Source: Setoptus koraiensis
Taxonomy: Eukaryota > Arthropoda
Reading direction: 5' to 3'
Length of the DNA stretch: 64,000 bases
NCBI GenBank assembly: GCA_048013815.1
Contig: CM106585.1
Coordinates: forward strand, 1,612,001 to 1,676,000
Part shown: positions 46,663 through 56,366 of the stretch, piece after piece
Layout of the letters: the number at the start of each line of letters is the position of its first letter
Position numbering within the stretch: position 1 is the stretch's first letter
Position numbers and translations under genes: made by a program
Notes under the pieces: model-generated
What the model was told of the DNA's origin: nothing
Seen by the model: the letters and a program-made list of their open reading frames with translations, nothing else
The model's database searches: none

Positions 46663-46728
46663 CTGAATTGAATTGCTTCGAATTGAAGTGAATTGAATTG
46701 CTTCGAATTGAAGTGAATTGAATTGCAT
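46663..46728. repeat. 24-bp tandem repeat
   Basis: Two to three copies of a unit beginning gaattgaattgcttcgaatt and continuing gaagt, embedded in gaattgaa words. Confidence 0.8.
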
Positions 46729-48060
46729 TGAATCGAGCGGCAGCGAATTGAAAAAGCGACCAACTTGAAACAGCCAACTTGTTGTGTGCAATCATTAATT
46801 AGCCATGCACGTTACGCACCGTACGCGCACTTACAATTTGCTAGACAATCCACGATAATTACGTGCCACAGAATTGTCCACAAAGTGACAACTGACCATC
46901 CAATCGACATTGTCGCCCATGCAACGGTCAGTGGGACGCCGGCGTCACCCAGCCAGCATTTAAATGAAAACAACATGGGACACTGTGGCTCATCTTTGCT
47001 CATTGTTATCGAGTGCCAATTTTTGCTGACAGGTCTTGCGCCTCGTGGTGGCCGGCGTGTCAATGTTGCCCACTCTGCGGCCCCTCGTCCAACCTCATCT
47101 ATCCATTCTTGTTGTGGCTCGATGCTTTATTTTGCCTGTATCCTGTGCTAGCACAATCGTGTCTCACAGCAGCGGCCGCCACTATATCGATCCATCATTT
47201 CGCTGACTAGGCAAAACTATCAATGATGCACCTTGTTCGACAACGCTCTTTTGGGGCGCTTTTGCGCGAAAAGCAAATTATTATTTTCAAGAGAGAGAGA
47301 GAGGCAGATTTTGTGTGTCGGGCTGCGATCGGGCTGAAATCTTTTTCGCAGCCCGCTCGAAATCTGCACAACAGCCTAGAGGGAGCCCAGGGGGCCGAGC
47401 AAGCCGACGACTGGCCGATCGTGTTAAAAACGGCGAGCAATTCATGAACATCCCATTTGTAATGAACACCACGCGTCTTGTTCCAGGCAATGCCAATATT
47501 CATCCATGAATAGGGCGCATGTTTAGTGTGTGTGTGCGCGATAAACGTAAAGAGTTGAGAAAGGAAGTGGCAAATTACGCAACACGAGACGACATGACAC
47601 AGAGACAAAATCGTGAGACGGGCGCCGCCGGACAGGAAATTAAACAACGCCGTTGCGATTGAGCATTGAGATTGGTGAAGCGTGAACAATATTGGCCGCC
47701 GGCTGCCCGTTGCCCGCCAGTCAGCTTGCCACGAGCCAGCCCGCCCGCCACGAGCAAGCCCGCCCGCCACGAGCCAGCCAGCCAGCCAAGCGACCAGTTG
47801 GTGGATCAGATTGGGCACAGATATTGTGTTTGCGCGCTTGTTGTGGACACAGGCAAACACACAAGCGACAGCCAGGGATTATTGATGATGATTTGGCGCT
47901 GATGGATTGAATCGGTTGCCAATGCGGTTGGCCGGTCGTCCGATGCGCACACATTGCGGCCTGTCATCTCTTCTACAAGGATAAACAGCTTGCTAATAGC
48001 TACTCGTCGTCTTGAGCTGCTCACTTGGCCACAGATATTGCAAGAGAGCGGACAGGTAAT

Positions 48061-48061
<1 letters not shown>

Positions 48062-48092
<31 letters not shown>
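48062..48092. repeat. (TTG)n microsatellite
   Basis: About ten uninterrupted TTG triplets. Confidence 0.93.
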
Positions 48093-50442
48093 GTGCTAAC
48101 AGCAACACCGGCACCTCGTTCAATCGGGCCATTGCGCTATTTCCGGTTTGTGTTGCCCACAAACCGTGTGAGCCCAGTTAGACTTACAACCAGTCAGCTG
48201 TGCGTCATGTTGTGCTGGCCGGTTGAATTGGCAACCTGGTGACATTACGACAACAACAGCAACAACAACAACAACAACTCTCTTGGTGGTGATCGCAACG
48301 GGCCGGCCTCATACTGGCAGCGCTGGCCAGTATCGGCCAGGCAATATTGGCCAGGCCACAAAGAGCGGGCACATCGGCGGCCAGCCAACATCGGGTGGGC
48401 AATATCAGGCGGGCAACGTAGTTAGAGATGGACATTAGAAACACAGATCATGATTGGATTAGTTGCGTGCGCTAGGCGAACTACTTGTGGGGCCAAATAA
48501 CCAGCAACAACAACGACAACAACATGCCGTTATATAGAGCAGGTAATGCCAGCGTGAGTGAGAGTCAGCTACAACTTTAAGACAGCCACACGCTGGCCTC
48601 TCCATCTCGGGCGCATAAGCTGCGGTGGTCGCTTTTGTTGTAATTCTCTCTCTCTCTCGCTCGCTCTCATCGAACGGGAACGTGAACGTTAAATAACGTA
48701 CGCGATTGTTTATTTTCTCACTGGCACACAAACAACAACAACAACAACAACAACTGCACACACACTTGCACAAATTGTCCAACATTATGCAATGCTGAAT
48801 TTTATTATGCAGGTATTAAATAACACACACACACACAACTATGCAACATGAGGGGCCAACAACATTGATCAAATGGCAACAATAACCTATGGCCAGTTTA
48901 GTCGCGTGATGCAATCTTTGAATCAACTACACGCACATCCTCATACACACGTTGCGCGTTCGCTCTGGTTAGACAACTTGAGCAATCACTATCCGTGTCT
49001 TTCACTTAGCACGTATCAGTACGTACACATGAAATGTTGTTGTTGTTGTGCTGTTGGTGCCGTTGTGCTGTTGGTGCTGTTGTTGCTGTTTGTTGCAACT
49101 GTAACCCGGCCGAACCAAAAGTAAGATGGCAAAGAGCGGGACAACAAATCAAGTAATGGATGCGAACATGATCATTTAATCATAATGCTCTCTCTCTCTC
49201 GCGCGCGCGCGCTCGCTCGCCGTCTTCCTCTATGAAAACTAAACATTTTTGGTTAGACGACACCGGGGCCGCCGTTATTTTGTCATTTGGCTCTCCAAAC
49301 GTCAAGCTTCTCGTCGCAAGTTGCATGCATCTCTTGTTGTAGCATACAACTTGTATGTATGCATCGCCATGATAAACAACATATATATACAGCAACTCGA
49401 TCGATTACACGCATGAGAATGTGTGTGTATGTGTCCTTGTTGGTCCAACTGGCTAGTCCACTGGTATATATGCAAACCATTGATCATGCCTCTGCAACCG
49501 CCATATACAATCCTGATGATAAGAGTGGTCTTGCCATGCTGTCCACTATGTTGCTCATGTTTTTTGTGCTGTTTTTTCCCTCTTTCCCTCTTTGCCATGT
49601 TCCTCTCGCAACTAGCTACGCCATCGATGGAACCAGAAGATGCTTATCTTGTGGTCATCGGGGTAGTTATGATGCTCAAAAGCAGCCAACAACATTGTCG
49701 ACAACAACAACCGTTCAAATTTCAATTGCATTCATACACACACAGCAACCACGACATGTCCACATGAATAAATGAATCGATGTCCACATACACAGTAGAT
49801 GGATGGATTGACAATCCAGTGTGTATGTGTTTACTTATTTGGTCGATTGCTCATGTTATATTTTTTTTCCCTCGTTGCTGGACATAAGCAGTTAAGTTTG
49901 TGGCCTCATTCTATTTCTATGAAAAATGTTGCAGTTCACAGTGAATTTCCTCTGTAACATAATGATAACACAACGACAAACAGCGCCAACCAATGTAAAC
50001 GCAAACACAATTTGTCATCTGGTCATCAGGGTCACATCCAGCCGCAGACTAATTCCATGACGACAATCACATCAGATGGGATTGATATAGTAATGAATAG
50101 CCCTATCTATCTCTTATTTGTCCCTGTGCGCCTCTAGGCGCTTCTATATGCTGCTATTCGTCTTTATATGTTGACACAATAGCGACAACAAGACTTTCTA
50201 TCTGTCTATATATCTTAAAAGCAACAACACTCGCAATTTGGCTGTAAATCACGTTGTTAGTCGAGCCTCTTACAGTGAACTGTTATGTGCAGTGGATGTG
50301 TAAATACGTATAATGGTCTTAGAAGTAAAAGCAATTTGAGAGAAACGATTGCGTCAAGATACGGAAAGTAGAACGGGAACGAACAAAGTAAAAATAACGA
50401 GAGCAATTAGTTCTCGGATAGCTAACAAATCAGGGAACTTAC

Positions 50443-50785
50443 CTTTCTGATGTATCGGGAATAAGCCACCCAATAAAATATCGCCAGCTAATGTCACCTT
50501 GTCGGAGGTGCGCGTGGTATGTCGTGCACCGTGAACCAAAAGTAATTTGGGCACCACGAAAGACGAGATAGACAGTAGAAGAAAGGCGAATATTGAACAT
50601 AGAAACAAATAGGGTACTGTATGGTACTTTGAAAATGTTGTTTTGCTAGTGGTGGTTGTTTGCACTGGGGCCGAACAGTTACTCTTAGTTGGCCCACTGC
50701 TGTCATCATAACAATTGGGACAGCCAGACACTGTGTTGGTACATAATGGACAATTAACAGGCAATGCAGTTTTCTTCAATCTCAT
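50443..50785 (-). CDS. mGluR: metabotropic glutamate receptor, exon 1 (N-terminus)
   Basis: The exon starts at ATG 50785-50783 and encodes 114 residues plus the first base of a Gly codon. The end of the peptide, DKVTLAGDILLGGLFPIHQKG, is the conserved start of the receptor ligand-binding domain (mGlu2 has LTLEGDLVLGGLFPVHQKG in the same place). The donor aaag|gtaag at 50443/50442 matches the phase of exon 2. A hydrophobic stretch at about residues 59-79 should be the signal sequence or signal anchor, but about 55 residues precede it. That leader contains CPLCTNTVSGCPNC, a CxxC-x6-CxxC pair, and a Thr/Ser-rich patch. Family signal peptides usually start at the N-terminus, so this leader is unusual. 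No Met lies between it and the hydrophobic segment. I infer this is the first coding exon. An upstream non-coding exon cannot be excluded. Confidence 0.88.
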
Positions 50786-50855
50786 GATTACACTTTTTAT
50801 TATTATTTTATATATATAATATATATACTAATTTATTATTGTATCAATTATTATA
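50786..50855 (-). promoter_or_regulatory. 70-bp AT-rich gap between myosin stop and mGluR ATG
   Basis: On the minus strand, the myosin stop is followed within about 25 nt by an AATAAA polyadenylation-type hexamer (inside caataataaatt). Next comes a TATATATATAAAATA stretch about 25-40 nt before the receptor ATG, which could act as a TATA element. There is no convincing splice acceptor before the ATG. Both signals are low-complexity AT words, so neither assignment is firm. Confidence 0.45.
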
Positions 50856-53800
50856 CTATTGCAGCGATTGTTGTTGTTGTTGTTGCTGCTGCTGCTGTTG
50901 TTGTTGTTGTTGTTGCGGTTGTTGATGTTGTTGTTGTTGCATGAGTTGGTTTTGTTGATCTTGCTGCTGTTCTTGTTGTTGTTGCTGCTGTTGTTGTTGT
51001 AGATAGAGTTGATTTTGTGTTCGCTCCCGATGCTCGTTGACATAATCGCCAATCAAGTTTACAATTTGATATGAGTAACGGCGTTCACGATCACAATTCA
51101 TAAGATCTTCTTGAACTTGAGTTAATTCGCCACGCAAAAGCTTATTTCTCTCCTCATTCTCGCGCACTTGTCTCAACAAATTCTCCTTGCTAACTTTGGC
51201 TTCTTCGCTTTCGCGCAAGGAGTCCTTCAATTGCAATTGAAGTCTCTTGTTTTGTTTGATAAGATCCTCTTTTTGTTTGCCGCTGTTGTCCATTTGCAGT
51301 TGTAACTCATTGAAATCGGCCTCAATCTTCTTTCTAGCAGTTAGAGCTGCGGATCTTTGCTTGCGCTCATCCTCGAGCTCGCTTTCCAAATCGCGCACTT
51401 GGCGCATGTACGTCCTGCGCTGTTCCTCCGATTGTTGGTCACGCGCTTGCAAGTCTCTTTCGTGCTGACTTTTTAATGCTTGCATATTAACCTCTAACCT
51501 GAGCTTAGCGTCCTCGGCCATTTGTAGATCATCCTCTAATTCTTCGATGTGAGTCCTCTGTTCGGCTACCTGCGTCTCAAGGCTTCGTTTCGCCTTCTCC
51601 AAATCGTGGACATTCTTATCTGTGGCACCCTGATTATTGACCAGATCATCCAATTCTGTCTGAAGCTGGCGTCTATTCCTCTCGATATCCTCTATTTGTT
51701 GATCTTTCTCATCTAAAATTCTGGTTAGTGTTAAAATCTTGGATTCCTTATCGCGGGCCTCAGTTTCGGCTAGATCACGCTCCTGAGTAAATCTTTGACT
51801 TAGTGCTTTCTCTTCTGCAAGTAATGAATCGAATTTTCGTTGTTTCTTCTCTAACTCGCTAATTCTGGCACTTTTAGCTTCCAATTCAACAATCTGATCC
51901 TCAGAGTCTGATTGCAATTTCTTTTTTGATTTCTCTGATTTACTCAAATTAGCAACGGCCTCATCAAGTTTGTTCTGTAGAGCTTCACAGTCCTGCTTGA
52001 GACGTTTACAACGTTCTTCACAATGACCAAGTAATTCTTTATCTTCATTGTGCTTACGTTCAGATTCGGCTAGTTGTTGCTGTAATAAATCTCGATGTTT
52101 CTCGGTTTGTTGTCGCAATTCGGTGGCTTCCTCGAGTTGATCATGCAGTGCCTCTTTCTCACTTTCTAATTGTCTCAAACGGGAACTGAGAGCTAACTTT
52201 TGCTTAGTTTCTTCATTAAGTACCTCTTGAACTTCGGCCAAGGTAGCCTCTAAAGTGGCGGAACTCTTGGACGCGGCGCTCGCCTTTCTATCTATCTCCT
52301 CAAGCTGTTGAGATGCGAACTCGAGTTCACCTTGCAACTTGTTTATCCTGTCCAAAGTTTCCAATTTAGATCGCTCGGAATCTGCATACTTGGTGCTGAG
52401 CTCCTGAACAGCCAACTCAAGTTGCTTTTTACGCCTCTCATTTTCCTGCCTGCTAGCATTCAGCATTTTGATCTCGTTGGCCATATCGGCATTGTCCGCC
52501 TCAAGAGTTGCCTTGGCTTTTTCTAGAGCAGTTTTGGTTTTTTTGGCATTATCCAATTGTTCATTAAGCTCGTCTAGCATTTTCGCGTGCTTAGCTCGTA
52601 AATCTGCAATCTGGGCATTGTGTACGTTGATCTCATCCTCAAGATTCTTCTTCAAGGCACCAACCTCTTGTTCGCGTTGAACCGTAAGCTGCTGCTGGGT
52701 GGTTGTCACATCATAAGAATCCATCAACTGCGTTTGAAGAGCTTCGAACTCTTCTTTTAAGTTTCGGCGCTCTTTCTCAATCTTGGACCTATGGTGCTTC
52801 TCACTGTCGAGATCCTCTTGCAGTTCAACAATTTGAGACTCGGCCTCGCGAAGAGTTTTCTGTGCTTGTGCATTCGCGGTGCTTTCTTCGTCACATTTCA
52901 ATAATGCTTGGGATAGCTCTTCATCTCGTTTGCTGAGAACCAGTTGTAGATCATCAAACTGCATTTTCCGCTCGTTGAGTTGATCTTTTAGATCGACCAA
53001 TTCTGATTCCAAACGACGCTTTGCGGCCTCCAAGTCCGCCCTTAACTGTTGTTCTTTCCTCATACGATCCTCGAGATCGTTTATTGAGCCCTCAAGCTTA
53101 ATTCTTATTTTGGTCAACTGTTTCACTTTGTCCTCATCTTGTGTTTGCTGTTGGGAAATCTCGATCAACTTATCCTCGATAACACGCTTTTCTTTGTGCA
53201 ATTTGTTATTGGTGTCCTCGACAATAGCAAATTCCTCCTCAAGTTTCTTGATTTTATTATCTAGAGCAACTTTTTCTAACTGAAGTTTCTGCTTAGCACT
53301 CTCTTCCTCAGCCAAAGATTCTTCTAGATCGGCAATCTGCATTTGCATCTTCTTTTTATCTTGCATCAATACTTGGTTGCGTTCCTCCTCTTCTTCAATT
53401 CGAGTCTCCAAGTCTCGTACAATTTCCTCGAGTTCGGTCTTTTTCTGTACCAATCTCAGACGAGCCTCCTCTGTTTCCGAACACAAATCGGTTTCCTGCT
53501 GCAGTTGATCGGCGATGGTGTTCTTTTCTTCCAGCACTTGAACTAGTTTCTTTTCCATTTCTCTCATTTCAAAATCTGATTTATCCAACTTTTCCTTAAT
53601 CTGACGTAATTCGTCGTCTTTTGCCATGATTTGGCGATCTATATCAGCAACAGGTAGTAGAGGTTTCACCTTGGTATAGAGTCTCCACCATGACCAATTG
53701 CGAAGCTTCAAGTAAGCAGCGCAATTACGCTGGAGAATACGTATAGCATTTAGCTGTTGAAGCCGCTTCTGATAGTTGCGTCTGGCCAATAAGCCTCTGC

Positions 53801-56366
53801 AGCTAGCCTGGAAGTTCACAATTAGATCAGAGATTTTTACGTCACGTTCCTCTTCCAAATGAGCCAACACTCCAGCCCGGAAAAAGATCTTGCTTTGACC
53901 AATCCTATACAAGTTAGCTTCCAACTCTAATGCTTTGATCATTCTTTCACAGGCCAGCTTGCCATCCATGAATCCTTTAGGTATAGCATTGGGTGTTAAT
54001 AACTCATATCGTTGACGATACTCTTGAAATGGGACTCGATTGGGAAAACCTTGACGGCAAATTCTAATACCTTCGAGCACACCGTTGCAACGCAACTGAT
54101 CCAAAACTAATGGGGCACATATTTTTCCCGCTCTCTTCTCATGGTTGGGTATTATACAGCGGACGAAGTTGGGATTCGTATTTCTGAGCGTACCCATTAG
54201 TCGAGCTAGTTGATCTTTGTACAATTGACTGACTGTCCTGAACATCCCCTTTCGTGTTCGCATATTTCCAAACGGAGGCTGTGCAGAGTCATTTAAAGTG
54301 GCTAGTCCCATTCCAACGATCTCGGCATCCTTCCAAATGTTAAGAACAAAAGGAACCTGAGAGGCTTGCAATAATGAAACGACGTTCTCGTTGAGAGGGT
54401 CCATATTTTTCATCAACCATTGCGTGGCTGAGTAATCTACTTTACCAGCGTAATGAGTGATACTGAAATCCGCGGTTGACTTGAAGTCGGACTTGATAAA
54501 TTTAGGATGCTGTTGATGAGATGTCACTAACTTCTCGACGAATGTTTTGTCCGTGGCTTTTGGAAACCAACAGTCTTCATCTAATAGTGCCATGATACCC
54601 ATGGGCTTCTCAATCAAATCAATAGTTGGTTGTAGATCCAAGCCAAAGTCAATGAACTTCCATTGGATACCTTCTCTTTGGTATTCTTCTTGTTCGAGAA
54701 CGAACATTGTATGATTGAAGAGTTGTTGAAGCTTCTCATTGGTGTAATTTATGCACAATTGTTCGAACGAATTCATTTCGAATATCTCGAACCCAGCAAT
54801 GTCAAGGATACCTATAAATGACGCCCCTTGTCGCTTCGTCCTATCAAGGGATTTGTTGATACGATGCACAAGCCAGTCGAACATTCTCTTGTAACATGCC
54901 TTTGTTATGGCCTCTACTGCGCTTTCGACTTGTTCCTTAGTTTGAGCTTTTGTTACATAATCCCTACCAACTTTCAAGCGAGGCTTGAGGAATGCTTTGG
55001 TCATTTCCGTGACATTCAGCCCCAAAAGATGGCTCACTTTCTGTGCAACAGTATTGTCAGGTAGAGTAGCCTGATCAGAGTTTCGCTCTTGTTTGAATTT
55101 CATGTTTCCGAATAGCATCACGGCAGACACCACTCGAAAGATGGCACTTAGCTCTTCGTTGTCGAGGCCCATTATCCTCATTGCTTGGACAGTCGACTTG
55201 AATTCCAACGCATCATCTACACCTTGAACGGGTAAAGCTCCGTTGGTTAAAAAGGTATAGTTGCGGACGTCTTCTAAAAGAAACTCCTGCCTTTGTTCGG
55301 CAGTTGCCCCATTCAAGAATTGGTAATAGATGTGGAACGACCGCTCATCTTGAGCTTGCCTAACTGTACGAGATTTCTCAAGGAGGTACGTTTCAATGTT
55401 AGCTCCAGCCATGTAACCAGATGCATCAAAGTTGACACGTATGAATTTACCAAATCGTGATGAGTTATCATTTTTTACAGTTTTAGCATTACCGAAAGCC
55501 TCAAGTATTGGATTGGCTTGCAACAACTGTTGCTCTAGCTCACCGGAATGCAAATAAGCTGATGTTGGGGTTTGTGGCGTCGACGTGCCCAAATTAGAAT
55601 TATTATTTGTCGTGGGTGTCTCTGGTAATGAGGGCACTTCAGATTTAATACTAATACTGTGTTGACCATTTGTTTGGATAGGTGTCATTAACTGTATACC
55701 ACCATTTTGTTGTTGCAAAAGATTGGGTATAGAGGTGACAGATGAGGTTGGTGTTGAGGCTTGAGTAGAGTTTCTTGGTTTTGAAGAGGCCACATATGCC
55801 AGATATTGTATAACCTTCTTAGTATTCTCTGTTTTGCCGGCACCAGATTCTCCTGTACATAGTATTGATTGATCTTCGCGATCTTGCAACATTGATCTGT
55901 AGGCACTGTCAGTGACTGCAAATATATGTGGTGGCACTTCATGACGTTTTTTGCCTTTGTACAACTCTATAACTTTATCTATGTAAATTGGTAATCTTCT
56001 ATATGGATTAACAACTACACAAAACAAACCAGAATAGGTATAAATTAAGCCACTGTAATAACGATCTTTCAAGTTGTGCAATACAGATGCTTCGTTGAGG
56101 CAAGTTAATTCGGCCATATCTTCTACTTTGTCGAACTTGGGCGGATTCATTTTTTGCACATCGTCCTTGTTTATGTTGACCCTCTTGCCCGTTTCCATAA
56201 TCTCGACCTCAAATTCGTCGCCCTTCTCTGCCTTAATACTGGCAGCGGTGAAGCCATTTGTTTCGTGAGGTATCCACACAAGGCGTTTAGCAGCAAATTC
56301 CGCCTGTTGACTGGGGTCATTAACGACATTCTTGTCCACTACTAGATATTTGAGTAATTCGGGCAT
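50856..56366 (-). CDS. zip: non-muscle myosin II heavy chain, C-terminally truncated rod with polyQ tail
   Basis: One uninterrupted frame of 1836 codons. The protein is a two-headed actin motor that builds cortical contractile filaments. The order is: SH3-like N-terminus; motor with P-loop [13 protein letters not shown] (about residues 172-184), [10 protein letters not shown] switch 1, DIAGFEIF switch 2 and the reactive-thiol region [18 protein letters not shown]; the IQ region around [18 protein letters not shown]; then a heptad coiled coil from about residue 905. It matches zipper/MYH9/MYH10 closely from the first residues. Two oddities stand out. Loop 1 (about residues 195-274) carries a long Ser/Thr/Gln/Asn-rich insert. 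After DRERR (about residue 1763) homology stops: about 245 family residues, including the filament-assembly region, are replaced by about 26 non-heptad residues and a Gln tail of about 47. The family is about 1960-2000 long. No intron interrupts 5.5 kb. The start fits [13 protein letters not shown] against family N-termini. Confidence 0.95.
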   Translation of the reverse strand: MPELLKYLVVDKNVVNDPSQQAEFAAKRLVWIPHETNGFTAASIKAEKGDEFEVEIMETGKRVNINKDDVQKMNPPKFDKVEDMAELTCLNEASVLHNLKDRYYSGLIYTYSGLFCVVVNPYRRLPIYIDKVIELYKGKKRHEVPPHIFAVTDSAYRSMLQDREDQSILCTGESGAGKTENTKKVIQYLAYVASSKPRNSTQASTPTSSVTSIPNLLQQQNGGIQLMTPIQTNGQHSISIKSEVPSLPETPTTNNNSNLGTSTPQTPTSAYLHSGELEQQLLQANPILEAFGNAKTVKNDNSSRFGKFIRVNFDASGYMAGANIETYLLEKSRTVRQAQDERSFHIYYQFLNGATAEQRQEFLLEDVRNYTFLTNGALPVQGVDDALEFKSTVQAMRIMGLDNEELSAIFRVVSAVMLFGNMKFKQERNSDQATLPDNTVAQKVSHLLGLNVTEMTKAFLKPRLKVGRDYVTKAQTKEQVESAVEAITKACYKRMFDWLVHRINKSLDRTKRQGASFIGILDIAGFEIFEMNSFEQLCINYTNEKLQQLFNHTMFVLEQEEYQREGIQWKFIDFGLDLQPTIDLIEKPMGIMALLDEDCWFPKATDKTFVEKLVTSHQQHPKFIKSDFKSTADFSITHYAGKVDYSATQWLMKNMDPLNENVVSLLQASQVPFVLNIWKDAEIVGMGLATLNDSAQPPFGNMRTRKGMFRTVSQLYKDQLARLMGTLRNTNPNFVRCIIPNHEKRAGKICAPLVLDQLRCNGVLEGIRICRQGFPNRVPFQEYRQRYELLTPNAIPKGFMDGKLACERMIKALELEANLYRIGQSKIFFRAGVLAHLEEERDVKISDLIVNFQASCRGLLARRNYQKRLQQLNAIRILQRNCAAYLKLRNWSWWRLYTKVKPLLPVADIDRQIMAKDDELRQIKEKLDKSDFEMREMEKKLVQVLEEKNTIADQLQQETDLCSETEEARLRLVQKKTELEEIVRDLETRIEEEEERNQVLMQDKKKMQMQIADLEESLAEEESAKQKLQLEKVALDNKIKKLEEEFAIVEDTNNKLHKEKRVIEDKLIEISQQQTQDEDKVKQLTKIRIKLEGSINDLEDRMRKEQQLRADLEAAKRRLESELVDLKDQLNERKMQFDDLQLVLSKRDEELSQALLKCDEESTANAQAQKTLREAESQIVELQEDLDSEKHHRSKIEKERRNLKEEFEALQTQLMDSYDVTTTQQQLTVQREQEVGALKKNLEDEINVHNAQIADLRAKHAKMLDELNEQLDNAKKTKTALEKAKATLEADNADMANEIKMLNASRQENERRKKQLELAVQELSTKYADSERSKLETLDRINKLQGELEFASQQLEEIDRKASAASKSSATLEATLAEVQEVLNEETKQKLALSSRLRQLESEKEALHDQLEEATELRQQTEKHRDLLQQQLAESERKHNEDKELLGHCEERCKRLKQDCEALQNKLDEAVANLSKSEKSKKKLQSDSEDQIVELEAKSARISELEKKQRKFDSLLAEEKALSQRFTQERDLAETEARDKESKILTLTRILDEKDQQIEDIERNRRQLQTELDDLVNNQGATDKNVHDLEKAKRSLETQVAEQRTHIEELEDDLQMAEDAKLRLEVNMQALKSQHERDLQARDQQSEEQRRTYMRQVRDLESELEDERKQRSAALTARKKIEADFNELQLQMDNSGKQKEDLIKQNKRLQLQLKDSLRESEEAKVSKENLLRQVRENEERNKLLRGELTQVQEDLMNCDRERRYSYQIVNLIGDYVNEHRERTQNQLYLQQQQQQQQQEQQQDQQNQLMQQQQHQQPQQQQQQQQQQQQQQQQSLQ
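50859..51000 (-). repeat. CAA/CAG tract encoding the myosin polyQ tail
   Basis: Two Gln-rich blocks (about 9 and 16 uninterrupted Gln) with a mixed Gln/Leu/Met/His/Asp spacer are encoded by mixed CAA and CAG on the minus strand. It is the same triplet type that dominates the neighbouring intron microsatellites. Confidence 0.9.

Larger units (their letters stand above)
42382..50442. other. intron 1 segment without genes (exon 1-proximal)
   Basis: No gene is visible. It holds cggcttcgatt-type repeats at 42958-43020, CAG/CAA triplets at 43061-43085, CAA runs at 44068-44106, 45063-45112 and 48730-48755, a TTG run at 48062-48092, caatgcaac repeats at 46212-46250, gagccaacgagccaac repeats at 46490-46540, a 24-bp gaattgaattgcttc family at 46663-46728, cgagccagcccgcc repeats at 47730-47790, and CT/GC dinucleotides at 49189-49216. 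From about 49.5 kb the DNA loses most minisatellites and resembles the AT-richer gene block. Confidence 0.7.

Noticed and set aside
51060-51080. Splice donor at caaatt|gtaaac to restore the myosin rod
   Set aside because: No exon with coiled-coil heptads was found downstream on the minus strand, and the open frame continues to a stop. Kept only as the way to refute the truncation.
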